NCBI GenBank assembly: GCA_937949945.1
Contig: CALFEQ010000066.1
Coordinates: 26,117 to 90,116 of the forward strand
DNA: 64,000 nucleotides
Origin: an uncultured Myxococcales bacterium
GTDB taxonomy: Bacteria > Myxococcota_A > Polyangia > Polyangiales > Polyangiaceae
Direction of reading: 5' to 3'
Part shown: positions 8,225-16,935 of the stretch, piece after piece
Numbering within the stretch: the stretch's first letter is position 1
How the letters are laid out: each line of letters begins with the position of its first letter
Notes under the pieces: generated by a model
The model's database searches: none
What the model saw: the letters and a program-made list of their open reading frames with translations, nothing else
Told to the model about the DNA's origin: nothing
Position numbers and translations under genes: made by a program

Positions 8225-9499
8225 TCAGCCCATTCGATTCGTGACCGCCGACGGCGCCGATCGCGCCACTGCGTTCGCGTCGAGCAAGGCGCGAAGGCAG
8301 GGCGCGACGATCGCGCGGAGCGCCTCGTCGGCGAGCTCCGCACGGCGGGCGTCGGACGGGACGCCGTGGCGAGCGTCGGGGTCGGCGTCCACGCGGGGCG
8401 ACGGCAGCGCCGTACGTGCATCGAGCTCCGAGACAACCTGCTCGATGACCGCGCGCACGGGAGCTCCGTGCTCCGCGAGGAGCCACGCCACGGTGCGGAA
8501 CGCGAGCTCGGCGTGCGTCGTCTCGTCCTCCGCGATCCGTTCGAGGATCTTCGCGACGTCCGCGTCCGTCGCTCCGTCGGCCGCGGCCCGCGCGACGTGC
8601 GCGGCGATCGCCTCGCCGAGGCACCCGTCACGCAGCGTCTCGAGCGCGACCTCGGCCGGATCCGTCGGAGGCGGGCCCTCCGGGATCGGGAGCGGCCCCG
8701 GTCCGACGGGCTCGCCTCGGTAGCGGCTCGCGAGGGCGAAGCAATCCTGCGCGTGGCGGATCTCGTCGAGCGCGGCGGCGTGCGCGCTCGCGACGAGGCT
8801 CGGCGGCGCGCCGAGCGCGAGCAGCGAGAGCGCGAACCGAGAGAACGACGCGACGGACGCGTGCTCGACCGCCGCCTCCGCGAGCCAATGCGCCGCGAGT
8901 CTCGCGCGGGTGGCGGCATCGATCTCCGTGCTCTCGCCGCTGATGCCGGACCAGTCGGCGCGCGCGACGCTCGGGGCGACGACGAGCTTCCCGTCCTCGC
9001 GGAGCGGCCGGCCTCCCGGACAGCGAATCCGCCAGGTGTAGCAGCACGCGTCGGGGACGAGCTCGCGCTCGCGCTCCGTCGTCGGCGCGCTGAAGCTCAC
9101 GACGACGCCCTGGAATTCGTCATCGTCGTCGCGCCGCTCGACGGCCGCGCAGCGCTCGAACGGTGCAGGAGCCGGACCGGCGTCCGGAAGGCTTGCAGGC
9201 GCGTGGACACAGAACGCGCCGGAGGGACACGTCGGCCGAGCCAGCTCCGGGGCGATCGGCTTCCGCTCCTCGACGATCGTCCACCTGCCATTCCCCGCAT
9301 CCGCGCGGATGATTTTCGGCGGGGGTGGCGGCGCGTCCTTCGGCTCGACGGAGCTTCCGACCTGCACGACCGTCGCGTCCATTCGCGCGGCGTCCTTCGT
9401 GTCGGGAGCGACGGTGGGCTCTCGATGACACGCCGTCACGGCGAGCCCGACGGGCGACAGGCCCATGGCGAGGAGATAGCGGACGCGAGAGGGGTGCAT
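8225..9499 (-). CDS. Lipoprotein with C-terminal diiron ferritin-like domain
   Basis: A signal ends in LAVTAC, suggesting a lipoprotein of 424 residues. Residues 85-165 are a Cys-containing region (CPSGAFC, CAAVE, DACCYTW). Residues 198-370 form a four-helix bundle carrying a full diiron ligand set: Glu212, Glu246/His249 in DEIRHAQ, Glu296, and Glu326/His329 in DETTHAE. Known ferritin-like proteins with E/ExxH/E/ExxH sites oxidise iron or other substrates with O2. An iron, oxygen or peroxide role outside the cytoplasm is inference. The gene lies 41 bp downstream of the CocE-type hydrolase on the same strand and could share its transcript. Confidence 0.82.
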   Translation of the reverse strand: MHPSRVRYLLAMGLSPVGLAVTACHREPTVAPDTKDAARMDATVVQVGSSVEPKDAPPPPPKIIRADAGNGRWTIVEERKPIAPELARPTCPSGAFCVHAPASLPDAGPAPAPFERCAAVERRDDDDEFQGVVVSFSAPTTERERELVPDACCYTWRIRCPGGRPLREDGKLVVAPSVARADWSGISGESTEIDAATRARLAAHWLAEAAVEHASVASFSRFALSLLALGAPPSLVASAHAAALDEIRHAQDCFALASRYRGEPVGPGPLPIPEGPPPTDPAEVALETLRDGCLGEAIAAHVARAAADGATDADVAKILERIAEDETTHAELAFRTVAWLLAEHGAPVRAVIEQVVSELDARTALPSPRVDADPDARHGVPSDARRAELADEALRAIVAPCLRALLDANAVARSAPSAVTNRMG

Positions 9500-9540
9500 G
9501 AGGGCTCATCGTACCGGTTCGTGAGCCCGCGCGTGAGGGG

Positions 9541-11544
9541 TCAGGGCGACGCCGGCAGCGTCCCGCGCCAGAGCGTCACCTTCAAGCCGGACGGGTGCTT
9601 CTGCGTGCGATGGACACGGTGCGTGGCGACGGTGAAGTCCGCCTCCGTCGCGCGATGGATGTCGACGAACTTCTGCGGGTTGCGGTCCACGAGCGGGAAC
9701 CACGAGCTCTGGACCTGCACCATGATGCGGTGGCCGGGACGGAACGTGTGGAAGACGTCCGGCAGCGTGAAGCGGACGAGCGTGGGCGTGTTCGGCTCGA
9801 ACGGCTCCGGGCGCTCGAAGCTCGAACGGAACCTGCCGCGCATGACCTCCGCGCGCACGAGCTGCTGGTAGCCAGCCATGTGCACGCCCGTCGGGTTCGG
9901 ATCCGGTTCGGGCGCGTCGGCGGGCCAGACGTCGACGAGCTTCACGACGAAGTCCGCGTCCGTTCCCGTCGTCGACACCCAGAGCGACGCCTCGAGCGGA
10001 CCGGCGAGCGTGACGTCCGCGTCGAGCTCGCCGGTCGCGTAGACGAGGACGTCCGGTCGGCGAGCCGCGAAGCGCTGGTCGTCGCTCATGTAGCTCGCGT
10101 CGATCGAATCACCCGGCTTCGCCCGGTACGGGACGGGCTTGTTCGGATCGCTGATGTACGCGTCCTCGCCTTCGGCGGTCGTCGGAGCGACGGCGGCGAG
10201 CTTGCCCTGCGGATGGAAGTAGAGCGTCGCCTGCTTCGCTCCGGCGGGCGGCCACGTCGACAGCGCGTGCCACGTGTTCGTGCCCGTCTCGAACATCCAC
10301 GCCTCGGGCGGAGGCGGGCCCTTCTTGCCCTTGAGGTGCCGCTGGAAGAACGGGAGCTCGATGTGCTCGCGATAGAAGAGCGACGTCTTCTGCCCGAACG
10401 AGATGTCGCCGTGGCGGTCGCCGTCGTCACGAGCCCAGCCGCCGTGGCGCCACGGCCCCATGACGATCACGTTCTCGTTCCGAGGGTTCTGCCGCTCGAA
10501 CGCGCGGTACGTCTCGAGCGCGCCCCAGAGATCCTCGGCGTCGAACCAGCCGCCCACCGTCATCACCGCCGGCTTCGCGTCGCGGTAGCGCGGGCGCGGA
10601 TCGCGCGCCTTCCAGAAGTCGTCGCGCGTCGGGTGGGCCATCAGATCGTTCCAGAATGGGATCTCGCCCTTCAGATGGCGCTCGTTCGCGTTCGAGACCG
10701 GCCCCATGGCGAGGAAGAAGTCGTAGATGTCCAGGCCCTCGGTCTCCCTCTTCCACTCCGACTTCTTCGTCGGCTCGGGCCTCGGCTTGCCGAAGTTCGC
10801 GTGGAAGTTGAACGCGTCCGCGAGGAAAAAGGCGCCGTTGTGATGGAAGTCGTCGCCGAGGAACCAATCGGTGACGGGCGCCTGCGGGGAGACGGCCTCG
10901 AGCGCGGGGTGCGCGTCGATCGCGCTCTGCGCCGCGTAGAAGCCCGGATACGAGATGCCCCAGACGCCGACCTTGCCGTTGTTGTTCGGCACGTTCTTCA
11001 CGAGCCAGTCGATGGTGTCGTACGCGTCCGTGCTCTCGTCGACGTCGCCCTTCTTCGCCGCCGCGGGGCGGACGTCGACGAACGTGCCTTCGGACATCAT
11101 CCGCCCGCGCACGTCCTGGTGGACGAAGATGTACCCCTCTTTGACGAAGTGGCTCGACGGGGCGAAACGGCGGAGCACGCGCGGGTTCTTCTCGCTCGGG
11201 TACGCGTCGACACCGTACGGCGCGACGCTGTAGGGCGTGCGCGTGAGCAGGATCGGATACGTGTGGAGCGGATCCTTCGGGACGTACGCGACGGTGAAGA
11301 GCCGGGCGCCGTCGCGCATCGGGATGCGGTACTCGTACTTCGTGTAGTGCTCACGGATGGCGCGGGCGAGATCGGCGTCCGTCTCGATCGGATAGCGGAC
11401 GAGCGGCTCGTCGGCGCTGCGCACCGGCGGCGGACCGCTCTTGCGCGGCTCCGGCGGGCGCGGCGCCGCAGAAGCGCCGCATGCAAGGGTCGTCGACGCG
11501 AGAGCGAACAGGATCACGGGCGTCCGAACCATCGGCGCGGTCAT
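9541..11544 (-). CDS. CocE/NonD-family exported serine hydrolase (X-Pro dipeptidyl-peptidase type)
   Basis: The protein (667 residues from the ATG at 11544; an alternative ATG is at 11532) has a signal peptide ending TTLACGAS, possibly a lipobox. The alpha/beta-hydrolase domain carries the nucleophile Ser198 in WGISYPG, an Asp in GGWFDAEDLWG and a His in GPWRHGGW. The C-terminal jelly-roll shared by CocE and PepX proteins follows (SLWVSTTGTDADFVVKLVDV). Such enzymes cleave acyl esters or N-terminal dipeptides and acylated beta-lactams. Here it is exported, so it probably acts on peptides or esters in the periplasm or on the surface. It is divergent from the SUMF1-type gene. Confidence 0.9.
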   Translation of the reverse strand: MTAPMVRTPVILFALASTTLACGASAAPRPPEPRKSGPPPVRSADEPLVRYPIETDADLARAIREHYTKYEYRIPMRDGARLFTVAYVPKDPLHTYPILLTRTPYSVAPYGVDAYPSEKNPRVLRRFAPSSHFVKEGYIFVHQDVRGRMMSEGTFVDVRPAAAKKGDVDESTDAYDTIDWLVKNVPNNNGKVGVWGISYPGFYAAQSAIDAHPALEAVSPQAPVTDWFLGDDFHHNGAFFLADAFNFHANFGKPRPEPTKKSEWKRETEGLDIYDFFLAMGPVSNANERHLKGEIPFWNDLMAHPTRDDFWKARDPRPRYRDAKPAVMTVGGWFDAEDLWGALETYRAFERQNPRNENVIVMGPWRHGGWARDDGDRHGDISFGQKTSLFYREHIELPFFQRHLKGKKGPPPPEAWMFETGTNTWHALSTWPPAGAKQATLYFHPQGKLAAVAPTTAEGEDAYISDPNKPVPYRAKPGDSIDASYMSDDQRFAARRPDVLVYATGELDADVTLAGPLEASLWVSTTGTDADFVVKLVDVWPADAPEPDPNPTGVHMAGYQQLVRAEVMRGRFRSSFERPEPFEPNTPTLVRFTLPDVFHTFRPGHRIMVQVQSSWFPLVDRNPQKFVDIHRATEADFTVATHRVHRTQKHPSGLKVTLWRGTLPASP

Positions 11545-11701
11545 ACCGCGAGCGGGTCGGGGTTGGATCGACGGAGATGCGCCGGAGCGGAGCCGGAAGC
11601 GCGACCGCAGGGCTGTCGTACATTGTCGGCACCCACCAGCGCCGCGCGAAGGGCGGCCCGAAGAATCGACTCGAGACGAGAGCTCTGCTAGCGACGGGCC
11701 C

Positions 11702-12634
11702 ATGAGGCTCGCGCTCCGTCTCGGCCTGGCCGTCGCGCCCGTGCTCCTCGCGCTCGCCTCGCGCGCCGCGCTCGCGCAGGACCCCGACAAGGCGCCTCCG
11801 CGCTGCCGCGCGCAAGTGGTGAACGCGCTCGCTCGCATCGCGCCCGCATACGCGGGAAAGACGCGCAAGATCGCGGCGAAGGCTCCGGGGTCGCTCGAGG
11901 CGGCCATCTGGGGCTACGCCCCGCCGCGCTTCCACGAGGTCGACGAAGGGACGCTGCCGCCGCCGAAGCCCGGCGCGACGTGCCCGCCGGACATGGCGCT
12001 CGTCTTCGATCGGTTCTGCATCGATCGCTACGAAGGCTCGATCGTCATCCGCGAGGCCGACGGCACGGAGACGCCGCACTCGCCGTACGTCACGCCGCCC
12101 TCCGACAAGGTCTTCGTCGCGAAGAGCGTCCCGGGCGTCGTCCCGCAGGCGTACATCAGCGCGAAGCAAGCGGAGAGCGCGTGCCGCGCCGCGGGCAAGC
12201 GGCTCTGCCATCCCGTCGAGTGGCGGGTCGCTTGCGGAGGCAGCGAGGGCACGGCGTACCCGTACGGTCCGAAACGCGTCGCCGGCAAGTGCCACGACAC
12301 CGGAGTGAGCCCGATGCTCACGTTCCACGCGGCGACGATGAAGCGCGGCTGGGGGATGACCGAGCTCAACGATCCGCGCAACAACCAGCTCGAAGGTACG
12401 GTGGCCAAGACCGGCGCGTACCCCGAGTGCGTGACCGATCAGGGCGTCTACGACATGGTCGGCAACCTCCACGAGTGGACGGCAGATCCGAACGGCACGT
12501 TCCAGGGAGGCTACTGGCTCGACACCTCGCAGCACGGCGAAGGCTGCGCGTACCGCACCATCGCTCACGGCTACACGTACCGCGACTACTCGACCGGCTT
12601 TCGCTGCTGCGCCGATCCGAGGGCCGCGCAGTGA
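11702..12634 (+). CDS. Exported SUMF1/formylglycine-generating-enzyme-like domain protein
   Basis: The 310-residue protein has a Sec signal peptide cleaved after RAALA. From about residue 95 it carries the SUMF1 fold: CIDRYEGS near the start, the middle CRAAGKRLCHPVEWRVACGG, then GNLHEWTADP and a C-terminal DYSTGFRCCADP that ends like the family. Classical formylglycine-generating enzymes need two catalytic cysteines late in the domain; the terminal CC pair is suggestive but not diagnostic. Many bacterial SUMF1-domain proteins are structural or regulatory and lack enzyme activity. The two sulfatase-superfamily proteins in this window have Thr, not Cys or Ser, at the modified position, so a link to them is unlikely. 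Confidence 0.8.
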   Translation: MRLALRLGLAVAPVLLALASRAALAQDPDKAPPRCRAQVVNALARIAPAYAGKTRKIAAKAPGSLEAAIWGYAPPRFHEVDEGTLPPPKPGATCPPDMALVFDRFCIDRYEGSIVIREADGTETPHSPYVTPPSDKVFVAKSVPGVVPQAYISAKQAESACRAAGKRLCHPVEWRVACGGSEGTAYPYGPKRVAGKCHDTGVSPMLTFHAATMKRGWGMTELNDPRNNQLEGTVAKTGAYPECVTDQGVYDMVGNLHEWTADPNGTFQGGYWLDTSQHGEGCAYRTIAHGYTYRDYSTGFRCCADPRAAQ

Positions 12635-12637
12635 AGT

Positions 12638-12657
12638 GCGGCTCGACAACGAGCCGC
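12638..12657 (+). terminator. Short GC hairpin just after the SUMF1-type gene
   Basis: GCGGCTCG (12638-12645) and CGAGCCGC (12650-12657) form an 8-bp stem with an ACAA loop, four bases past the stop codon. There is no T-run, so termination is only a guess from position and stability. Confidence 0.35.
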
Positions 12658-12847
12658 GCTCGATCGACCATCATGGCCTCGCTTCCATTGCGACGACGCC
12701 CCGCAGGCCCGATGAGCCCAATCAGCACTCGCCCGAAGGAAAGAGGTGGGGCATGCACCTTCCCCACCCCCACCCTCGTTCGGCCGAGAACGACCGGCCC
12801 CGTCACCTCGGTCTTGCCCGCCGACGAGATGTCGCCGACGATGCGTC

Positions 12848-13795
12848 ATGGCCAGTCGTAAGGCCAAACCGCGGGAGAAGAAGCCGCCGCGCGCGGACGG
12901 CGCGCGCCGCGCCCGCGCGTCCGCGCCCGATCCGGCCGAGCTCGACGATCGTTCGACCGCGGGCGGGGGAAAGGTCATCGAGGAAGGGCTGGAGCTCCGG
13001 CCTTCCTCGACGATGACCCGCGAGATCGACATCTCGGCGATCTCGGCCCTCATGGGCGACCTGCCCCACGACTCGTCCGTCCCGGCGGCGCTGCCGACGA
13101 CGCGCATCCTCGACGAGCGGCTGATGCCGCCGCCGCCGTCGAGCTCGTCCGGGTTCGACGACCTCGCGCAGACGATGGAGGCGCCCGCCGCTCTGCCGCG
13201 CATGCTGCTGCTCGAGGCGGGCGAGACGTTGATCAACGAGATCGGCTTCGCCGCGGTCAGCGACGCCGCGATCGCGCGGACGGCCGGCGTCACGCTCGAC
13301 GTCTTCCATGCGCACTTCGCGAACAAGACCGCCCTCCTCCACGCGTTGAACGAGCGCTTCTGCCTGCAGGTGACGAACGCCATCGACGAGGCGACGAGGA
13401 GCGGGACCTTCGAGCGCGCCGAGCTGCGCGACGTGATGAAGGTCGCGATCCGGACGGTCCTCGACCTCCTGTTCGCGCGTGCCGGGCTCGTCCGTGCCGT
13501 CCTCGCGTGCGGCGACGACAGGATGCTCGACGGCTTCCGTCGCATCGGCGCGCACGTCACCTCCAGGATCGTGAGCGTGCTCGAGGAGGCGAACGCGAGC
13601 GCGGAAGAGAAGCCCCGCTCCGAGGACATCGCGTTCGCGCTCATGATCGCGGTCTCGCTCGCGCACCACGCCATCGCGATCGGCACCATGTGGACCGGCC
13701 TCGACTTCCAAGTCGAAGACTTCTACGAGCGCGCCACCCGCGCGGCGACGGCGTACCTCGAGTCGGCGCGCGCCGCCCCGGAAGGCCGCACCTGA
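12848..13795 (+). CDS. TetR-family regulator with long N-terminal extension
   Basis: The DNA-binding region is at residues 118-165 (LLLEAGETLINEIGFAAVSD, AGVTLDVFHAHFANKTALL), a standard TetR helix-turn-helix, followed by an all-helical ligand or dimer domain to residue 315. The first 115 residues are unusual: a basic Lys/Arg/Pro start, then an acidic stretch (TREIDISAISALMGDLP) and a Pro/Ser linker. TetR proteins normally begin a few residues before the helix-turn-helix. A shorter in-frame start exists at ATG 13014, but the extension keeps the genome's codon bias, so I keep the long form. The ligand and targets are unknown. The gene stands alone, with a small membrane-protein gene downstream. 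Confidence 0.85.
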   Translation: MASRKAKPREKKPPRADGARRARASAPDPAELDDRSTAGGGKVIEEGLELRPSSTMTREIDISAISALMGDLPHDSSVPAALPTTRILDERLMPPPPSSSSGFDDLAQTMEAPAALPRMLLLEAGETLINEIGFAAVSDAAIARTAGVTLDVFHAHFANKTALLHALNERFCLQVTNAIDEATRSGTFERAELRDVMKVAIRTVLDLLFARAGLVRAVLACGDDRMLDGFRRIGAHVTSRIVSVLEEANASAEEKPRSEDIAFALMIAVSLAHHAIAIGTMWTGLDFQVEDFYERATRAATAYLESARAAPEGRT

Positions 13796-13828
13796 GCTCG
13801 TGACCGCGTCCCGGTCGCGGCCGCGAGC
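13796..13828 (+). terminator. Imperfect hairpin after the TetR gene
   Basis: GCTCG/CGAGC and CCGCG/CGCGG arms pair around a 7-base loop, with a 3x3 internal loop, directly after the stop. No T-run follows; function as a terminator is uncertain. Confidence 0.3.
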
Positions 13829-13871
13829 GGGGTTCGCGCGCCGCCGTCCGCCGTGCTAGACGGTTCGCGTC

Positions 13872-14096
13872 ATGGCCCGCACCGTCGATCGGTCCATTGC
13901 TCGGTTGGTGGCGATCAAGCGCATCGTCACGGGGACGGTCTCGATCCTCTGTGGGATCGGCCTCGTCGTCGGCCTCGTCCTCCACCGGGGATCCGCTCCG
14001 CCGGTCACCGGGATCGCGCTCCTCCTCTTCTTCGGAGGCGGTGCGTGGACGCTCCGCGACGGCCTCCGCCTCCGCCGCGAGCTCCAGCGCACCTGA
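13872..14096 (+). CDS. Small two-helix membrane protein
   Basis: This 74-residue ORF has two hydrophobic segments (IVTGTVSILCGIGLVVGLVL and VTGIALLLFFGGGAWTL) and a basic C-terminus (RDGLRLRRELQRT). Codon use fits the genome. I recognise no family. The small size, clean ATG start and placement between the TetR and lipoprotein genes on the same strand support a real gene but not a function. Confidence 0.6.
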   Translation: MARTVDRSIARLVAIKRIVTGTVSILCGIGLVVGLVLHRGSAPPVTGIALLLFFGGGAWTLRDGLRLRRELQRT

Positions 14097-14177
14097 CCTG
14101 CTTTCGCGCAGGGCCGGCCGCCCGCCGGAGCGTGTGTGGACACTCGCGCGAGCGCCGAGACCGGGTTAAGGTGAAGC

Positions 14178-14915
14178 ATGCGCGCCGCGTTCGTCGCCCT
14201 CGCAGCCTTCGCCCTTTCCTTCGGTGTCGTGGTCGCTTGCTCCGACGAGACGGGAACGGTCACGCCGGACGAGGGAGGAACCGAAGGCGGCATCGATCCG
14301 GAGAGCGGCGCCGACGCCGGGTACGACGGTCCGGATCCGTCGATGCTCTCGCCGACCGGCTGCCTGCTCCGGACGACCGATTTCCAGGCCGGCGCCAAGG
14401 CCGAGAACGTCGCCCGCACGGACATCCAGGGCGCCGTCGACTGGGAGAACGTCGAAGGAGCGCTCGCCGAGGACGGCGACCTCGCCACCGTCACGCTCGA
14501 CGACGGTCAGGAGTCCGCCGAGCTCCGCGTGAGCCAGTTCGGATTCAATCTGCCCGATAGCGTCGAGACGTGGGGCATCGAGGTCCAGCTCAAGCGCCGT
14601 GCGCCCGACGGGGGCATCGAGGACGCGCGCGTCGACCTCGACATCGAAGGCAAGCAGGTCGGCTGGAAGTACGTGAAGGGGCCGTGGCCGACGTCGATCA
14701 TCGGCACGCATCACTACGGGCAGAAGGTCGACACGTGGCGCGTCGACCTCTACCCCGCAGACGTGAACAAGGAGACGTTCGCGGCGAAGCTCTGGGTACG
14801 CAAGTCGCCGGACGCGGGCCCGGGCCCGGTCGTCGCGCAGGTCGACTCGCTCAAGGTCGCCGTCTGGTATTGCCCCGAGCCGAACGTACGGTACCCGGTG
14901 CCCGAGCAGCAGTGA
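14178..14915 (+). CDS. Hypothetical lipoprotein
   Basis: The signal peptide ends in VVVAC at Cys21, so the 245-residue product is probably a lipoprotein. A short acidic linker (TVTPDEGGTEGGIDPESGAD) leads to a beta-rich domain of about 190 residues without motifs I know. One short segment, VDWENVEGALAEDGDLATV, resembles the start of carbohydrate-binding or discoidin-like modules seen in myxobacterial surface proteins, but this is only an impression. It converges on the hemolysin-III-type gene 36 bp away. Confidence 0.75.
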   Translation: MRAAFVALAAFALSFGVVVACSDETGTVTPDEGGTEGGIDPESGADAGYDGPDPSMLSPTGCLLRTTDFQAGAKAENVARTDIQGAVDWENVEGALAEDGDLATVTLDDGQESAELRVSQFGFNLPDSVETWGIEVQLKRRAPDGGIEDARVDLDIEGKQVGWKYVKGPWPTSIIGTHHYGQKVDTWRVDLYPADVNKETFAAKLWVRKSPDAGPGPVVAQVDSLKVAVWYCPEPNVRYPVPEQQ

Positions 14916-14951
14916 CGCCCGCCCGCGCTCCGATCGCTCGAGGAGAGCGCG

Positions 14952-15617
14952 TCACCCGACGGCGCGCAGCACCGTGACGACGTGCGCGAACAGGCAGATG
15001 CTCGCCACGATCACGAGCGCGTGGAAGACCTCGTGGTACCCGAACACGCGCGGGAACGGGTCGGGACGCTTGGTGGCGTAGACGAGCGCGCCGACGCTGT
15101 AGATCACGCCGCTCGCCACGAGCAGCCAGACCGACGTGGCCCCGACGACGGCCGCGCGATCGATCACCTGACCGATGACGGTCCACCCGAGGACGACGCA
15201 CAGGAGCGCCGTCACCCACTTCGGTGCGTCCGGCCACGCGAGCGACTTGAGGACGCCGAGGAGCGATCCGATCCAGATCGCCGCGAGCGCCCCGTGCCCG
15301 CCGGCGCTCGACGGGACGAGCGCGAACAGCGGCGTGTACCCGCCGGCGATGAGCAGGAAGATCGCGGAGTGATCGAGACGGCGGACGCGCTTCCGCGCGC
15401 GGGGCGACCAGTCGATACGGTGGTAGAGCGCGCTCGTTCCGAACAGGTTGACGAGGCTCAGACCGAACACGAGGGCGGCGACGGTCGGTGCTCCCGGACG
15501 AGCACGCGCGACGAGCGCCACGGTCGCGGCGATGGCGAAGAAGAACGAGATCTGATGGGACACGCCGCGAAGGAGAGGCTTCGCCGGCGTCGTGACGAAG
15601 GACGTCCTGGCATCCAT
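14952..15617 (-). CDS. Hemolysin III / PAQR-family seven-helix membrane protein
   Basis: The 221-residue protein starts with MDARTSFVTTPAKPLLRGVSHQ, the family start, so I prefer the ATG at 15617 to one 46 codons upstream. It has seven hydrophobic segments and the conserved PAQR/HlyIII zinc-site motifs: GTSALYHR (Ser and His), RRLDHSAIFLLIAGGYTPL (Asp-His) and GYHEVFHALV (HxxxH). PAQR proteins are thought to act as membrane hydrolases or ceramidases; haemolysin activity is documented for few members. It is divergent from the next membrane protein, with 160 bp between starts. Confidence 0.92.
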   Translation of the reverse strand: MDARTSFVTTPAKPLLRGVSHQISFFFAIAATVALVARARPGAPTVAALVFGLSLVNLFGTSALYHRIDWSPRARKRVRRLDHSAIFLLIAGGYTPLFALVPSSAGGHGALAAIWIGSLLGVLKSLAWPDAPKWVTALLCVVLGWTVIGQVIDRAAVVGATSVWLLVASGVIYSVGALVYATKRPDPFPRVFGYHEVFHALVIVASICLFAHVVTVLRAVG

Positions 15618-15777
15618 CGGGACGCGCGATTTACTCGCATCGAGCTCCGCCGTCGACACCCTCGGGTCCGCGGGTGCGACGGGAGAGGCTCCGAGCCGCA
15701 GCGATGCGAATCGCGGAGTCCGCCCCGACGACCGCGCGCCTCGCGGCGCTGGCATCGGTCCTCTAAGATGGACTCGA

Positions 15778-16428
15778 ATGCAACCGCCGGCGCTCGGGCA
15801 CCATGGCGCGCTTCATCCGAATGCATACGCGCGCGCCGTGCCCATCGCGCAGGAGCCGCACGTCGTGCGTCCGCCGGCCCAGCGCGCTCGGCGGATCGCG
15901 CTCGTCCTCTCGTTCATCGCCGTCGCCTTCTCGATCGGCTGCGGATTCGGCGCCCGGCGCGCCTGGTCGCTCTACGCGGAGACGGCGCCGCCCGAGGTGC
16001 TGATGCCCTGGGTGCTCGTCTTCCTCGTGCTGCTCCTCCTCGCGCTCGTCCTCCGAATGGGCGCCGCCATCTGCGAGCTCTTGTGGCTCGAGCGCACATG
16101 GTCGAACCTGCCGGAGTCCCTCCGGAACGTCGGCCCCGTCCGAGAGGTGAGCTCCGGGCTCGCGATCGCCGTGAGCTTCGTGCCCGGCGTCGCGTGGGTC
16201 TGGAAGCTCGGTCTCGTGGTCGGCATCGCCAACGGGTTCGAGGCGATCCGCTCGCACACGCCGTTCACCGCGCCCGTCCCGAAGCGCCTCGGGATGGCCG
16301 CCGTCGTCGTCGGCTGGGTGCCGGGGCTCAACGTGTACGTCGCGCCGTTCCTCTGGGAGATGTTCGCGCGGCGAATCGACGTGTGCGTACAGGAGATCCT
16401 CGCGCGGCGTCCCGCGGCCGCCGCGTGA
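15778..16428 (+). CDS. Four-helix membrane protein, DUF4328-like
   Basis: The 216-residue protein has hydrophobic segments near residues 43-60, 75-97, 120-150 and 170-190. The central LLWLERTWSNLPES and the later VPGVAWVWKLGLVVGIANGF resemble the WxxRxxxNL and FxPxxNLWKP patterns of DUF4328 membrane proteins, though this match is from memory and partial. The ATG at 15778 gives a short Pro-rich cytoplasmic N-terminus; upstream in-frame sequence belongs to the promoter region. It ends 3 bp before the convergent cyclophilin gene. No enzymatic motif is visible. Confidence 0.72.
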   Translation: MQPPALGHHGALHPNAYARAVPIAQEPHVVRPPAQRARRIALVLSFIAVAFSIGCGFGARRAWSLYAETAPPEVLMPWVLVFLVLLLLALVLRMGAAICELLWLERTWSNLPESLRNVGPVREVSSGLAIAVSFVPGVAWVWKLGLVVGIANGFEAIRSHTPFTAPVPKRLGMAAVVVGWVPGLNVYVAPFLWEMFARRIDVCVQEILARRPAAAA

Positions 16429-16431
16429 CTT

Positions 16432-16935
16432 CTACTTTCGGCGGATCGACTTGATGACGACGTTCTCGAGCGGCGCGTCCTTCGAGAACGGCCCCTTCGC
16501 GCCGGTCGGGACGTTGACGATCTTGTCGACGACCTCCATCCCGGAGGTGACCTTCCCGAAGACGGCGTAGCCCCAACCGGCGGCGTTCTTGCCGGTGTGA
16601 TCGAGGAAGGCATTGTCCTTCACGTTCACGAAGAACTGCGCGGTGGCGGAGTGCGGATCGCTGGTCCGCGCCATCGCGACCGTCCCGCGCAGGTTCTTGA
16701 GGCCGTTGTCGGCCTCGTTCTCGATCGGGGCGCGGACCGGCTTCTTCTCGAGAGAGCCGTCGTAGCCGCCCCCCTGAGCCATGAAGCCCGGGATGACACG
16801 GTGGAAGATCGTGCCGTCGTAGTGCTTGGCATCCACGTACTCGAGGAAGTTCGCGACGGTCTTCGGCGCTTTCTCGTCCTCGAGGGCCATCTCGAAGGTT
16901 CCGAGGCTCGTTTCGACGACGACGGTAGTGCTCAT
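16432..16935 (-). CDS. Peptidyl-prolyl cis-trans isomerase, cyclophilin type
   Basis: The 167-residue protein is a single cyclophilin domain of usual bacterial length. Signature residues are present: HRVIPGFMAQGGGY (catalytic Arg, Phe, Met and Gln), GTVAMAR and SATAQFFVN, then FGKVTSGMEVVDKI. It lacks a signal peptide, so it acts in the cytoplasm on folding of proteins with X-Pro bonds. The ATG at 16935 places STTVVVETSLGTFEM at the first strand. It does not share an obvious operon: the preceding 417 bp hold no gene. Confidence 0.95.
   Translation of the reverse strand: MSTTVVVETSLGTFEMALEDEKAPKTVANFLEYVDAKHYDGTIFHRVIPGFMAQGGGYDGSLEKKPVRAPIENEADNGLKNLRGTVAMARTSDPHSATAQFFVNVKDNAFLDHTGKNAAGWGYAVFGKVTSGMEVVDKIVNVPTGAKGPFSKDAPLENVVIKSIRRK

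Noticed and set aside
11702..12634. SUMF1-type protein as activator of the two sulfatase-like proteins
   Set aside because: Both sulfatase-like proteins have Thr at the position that formylglycine enzymes modify (Cys or Ser), and the genes are over 40 kb apart.
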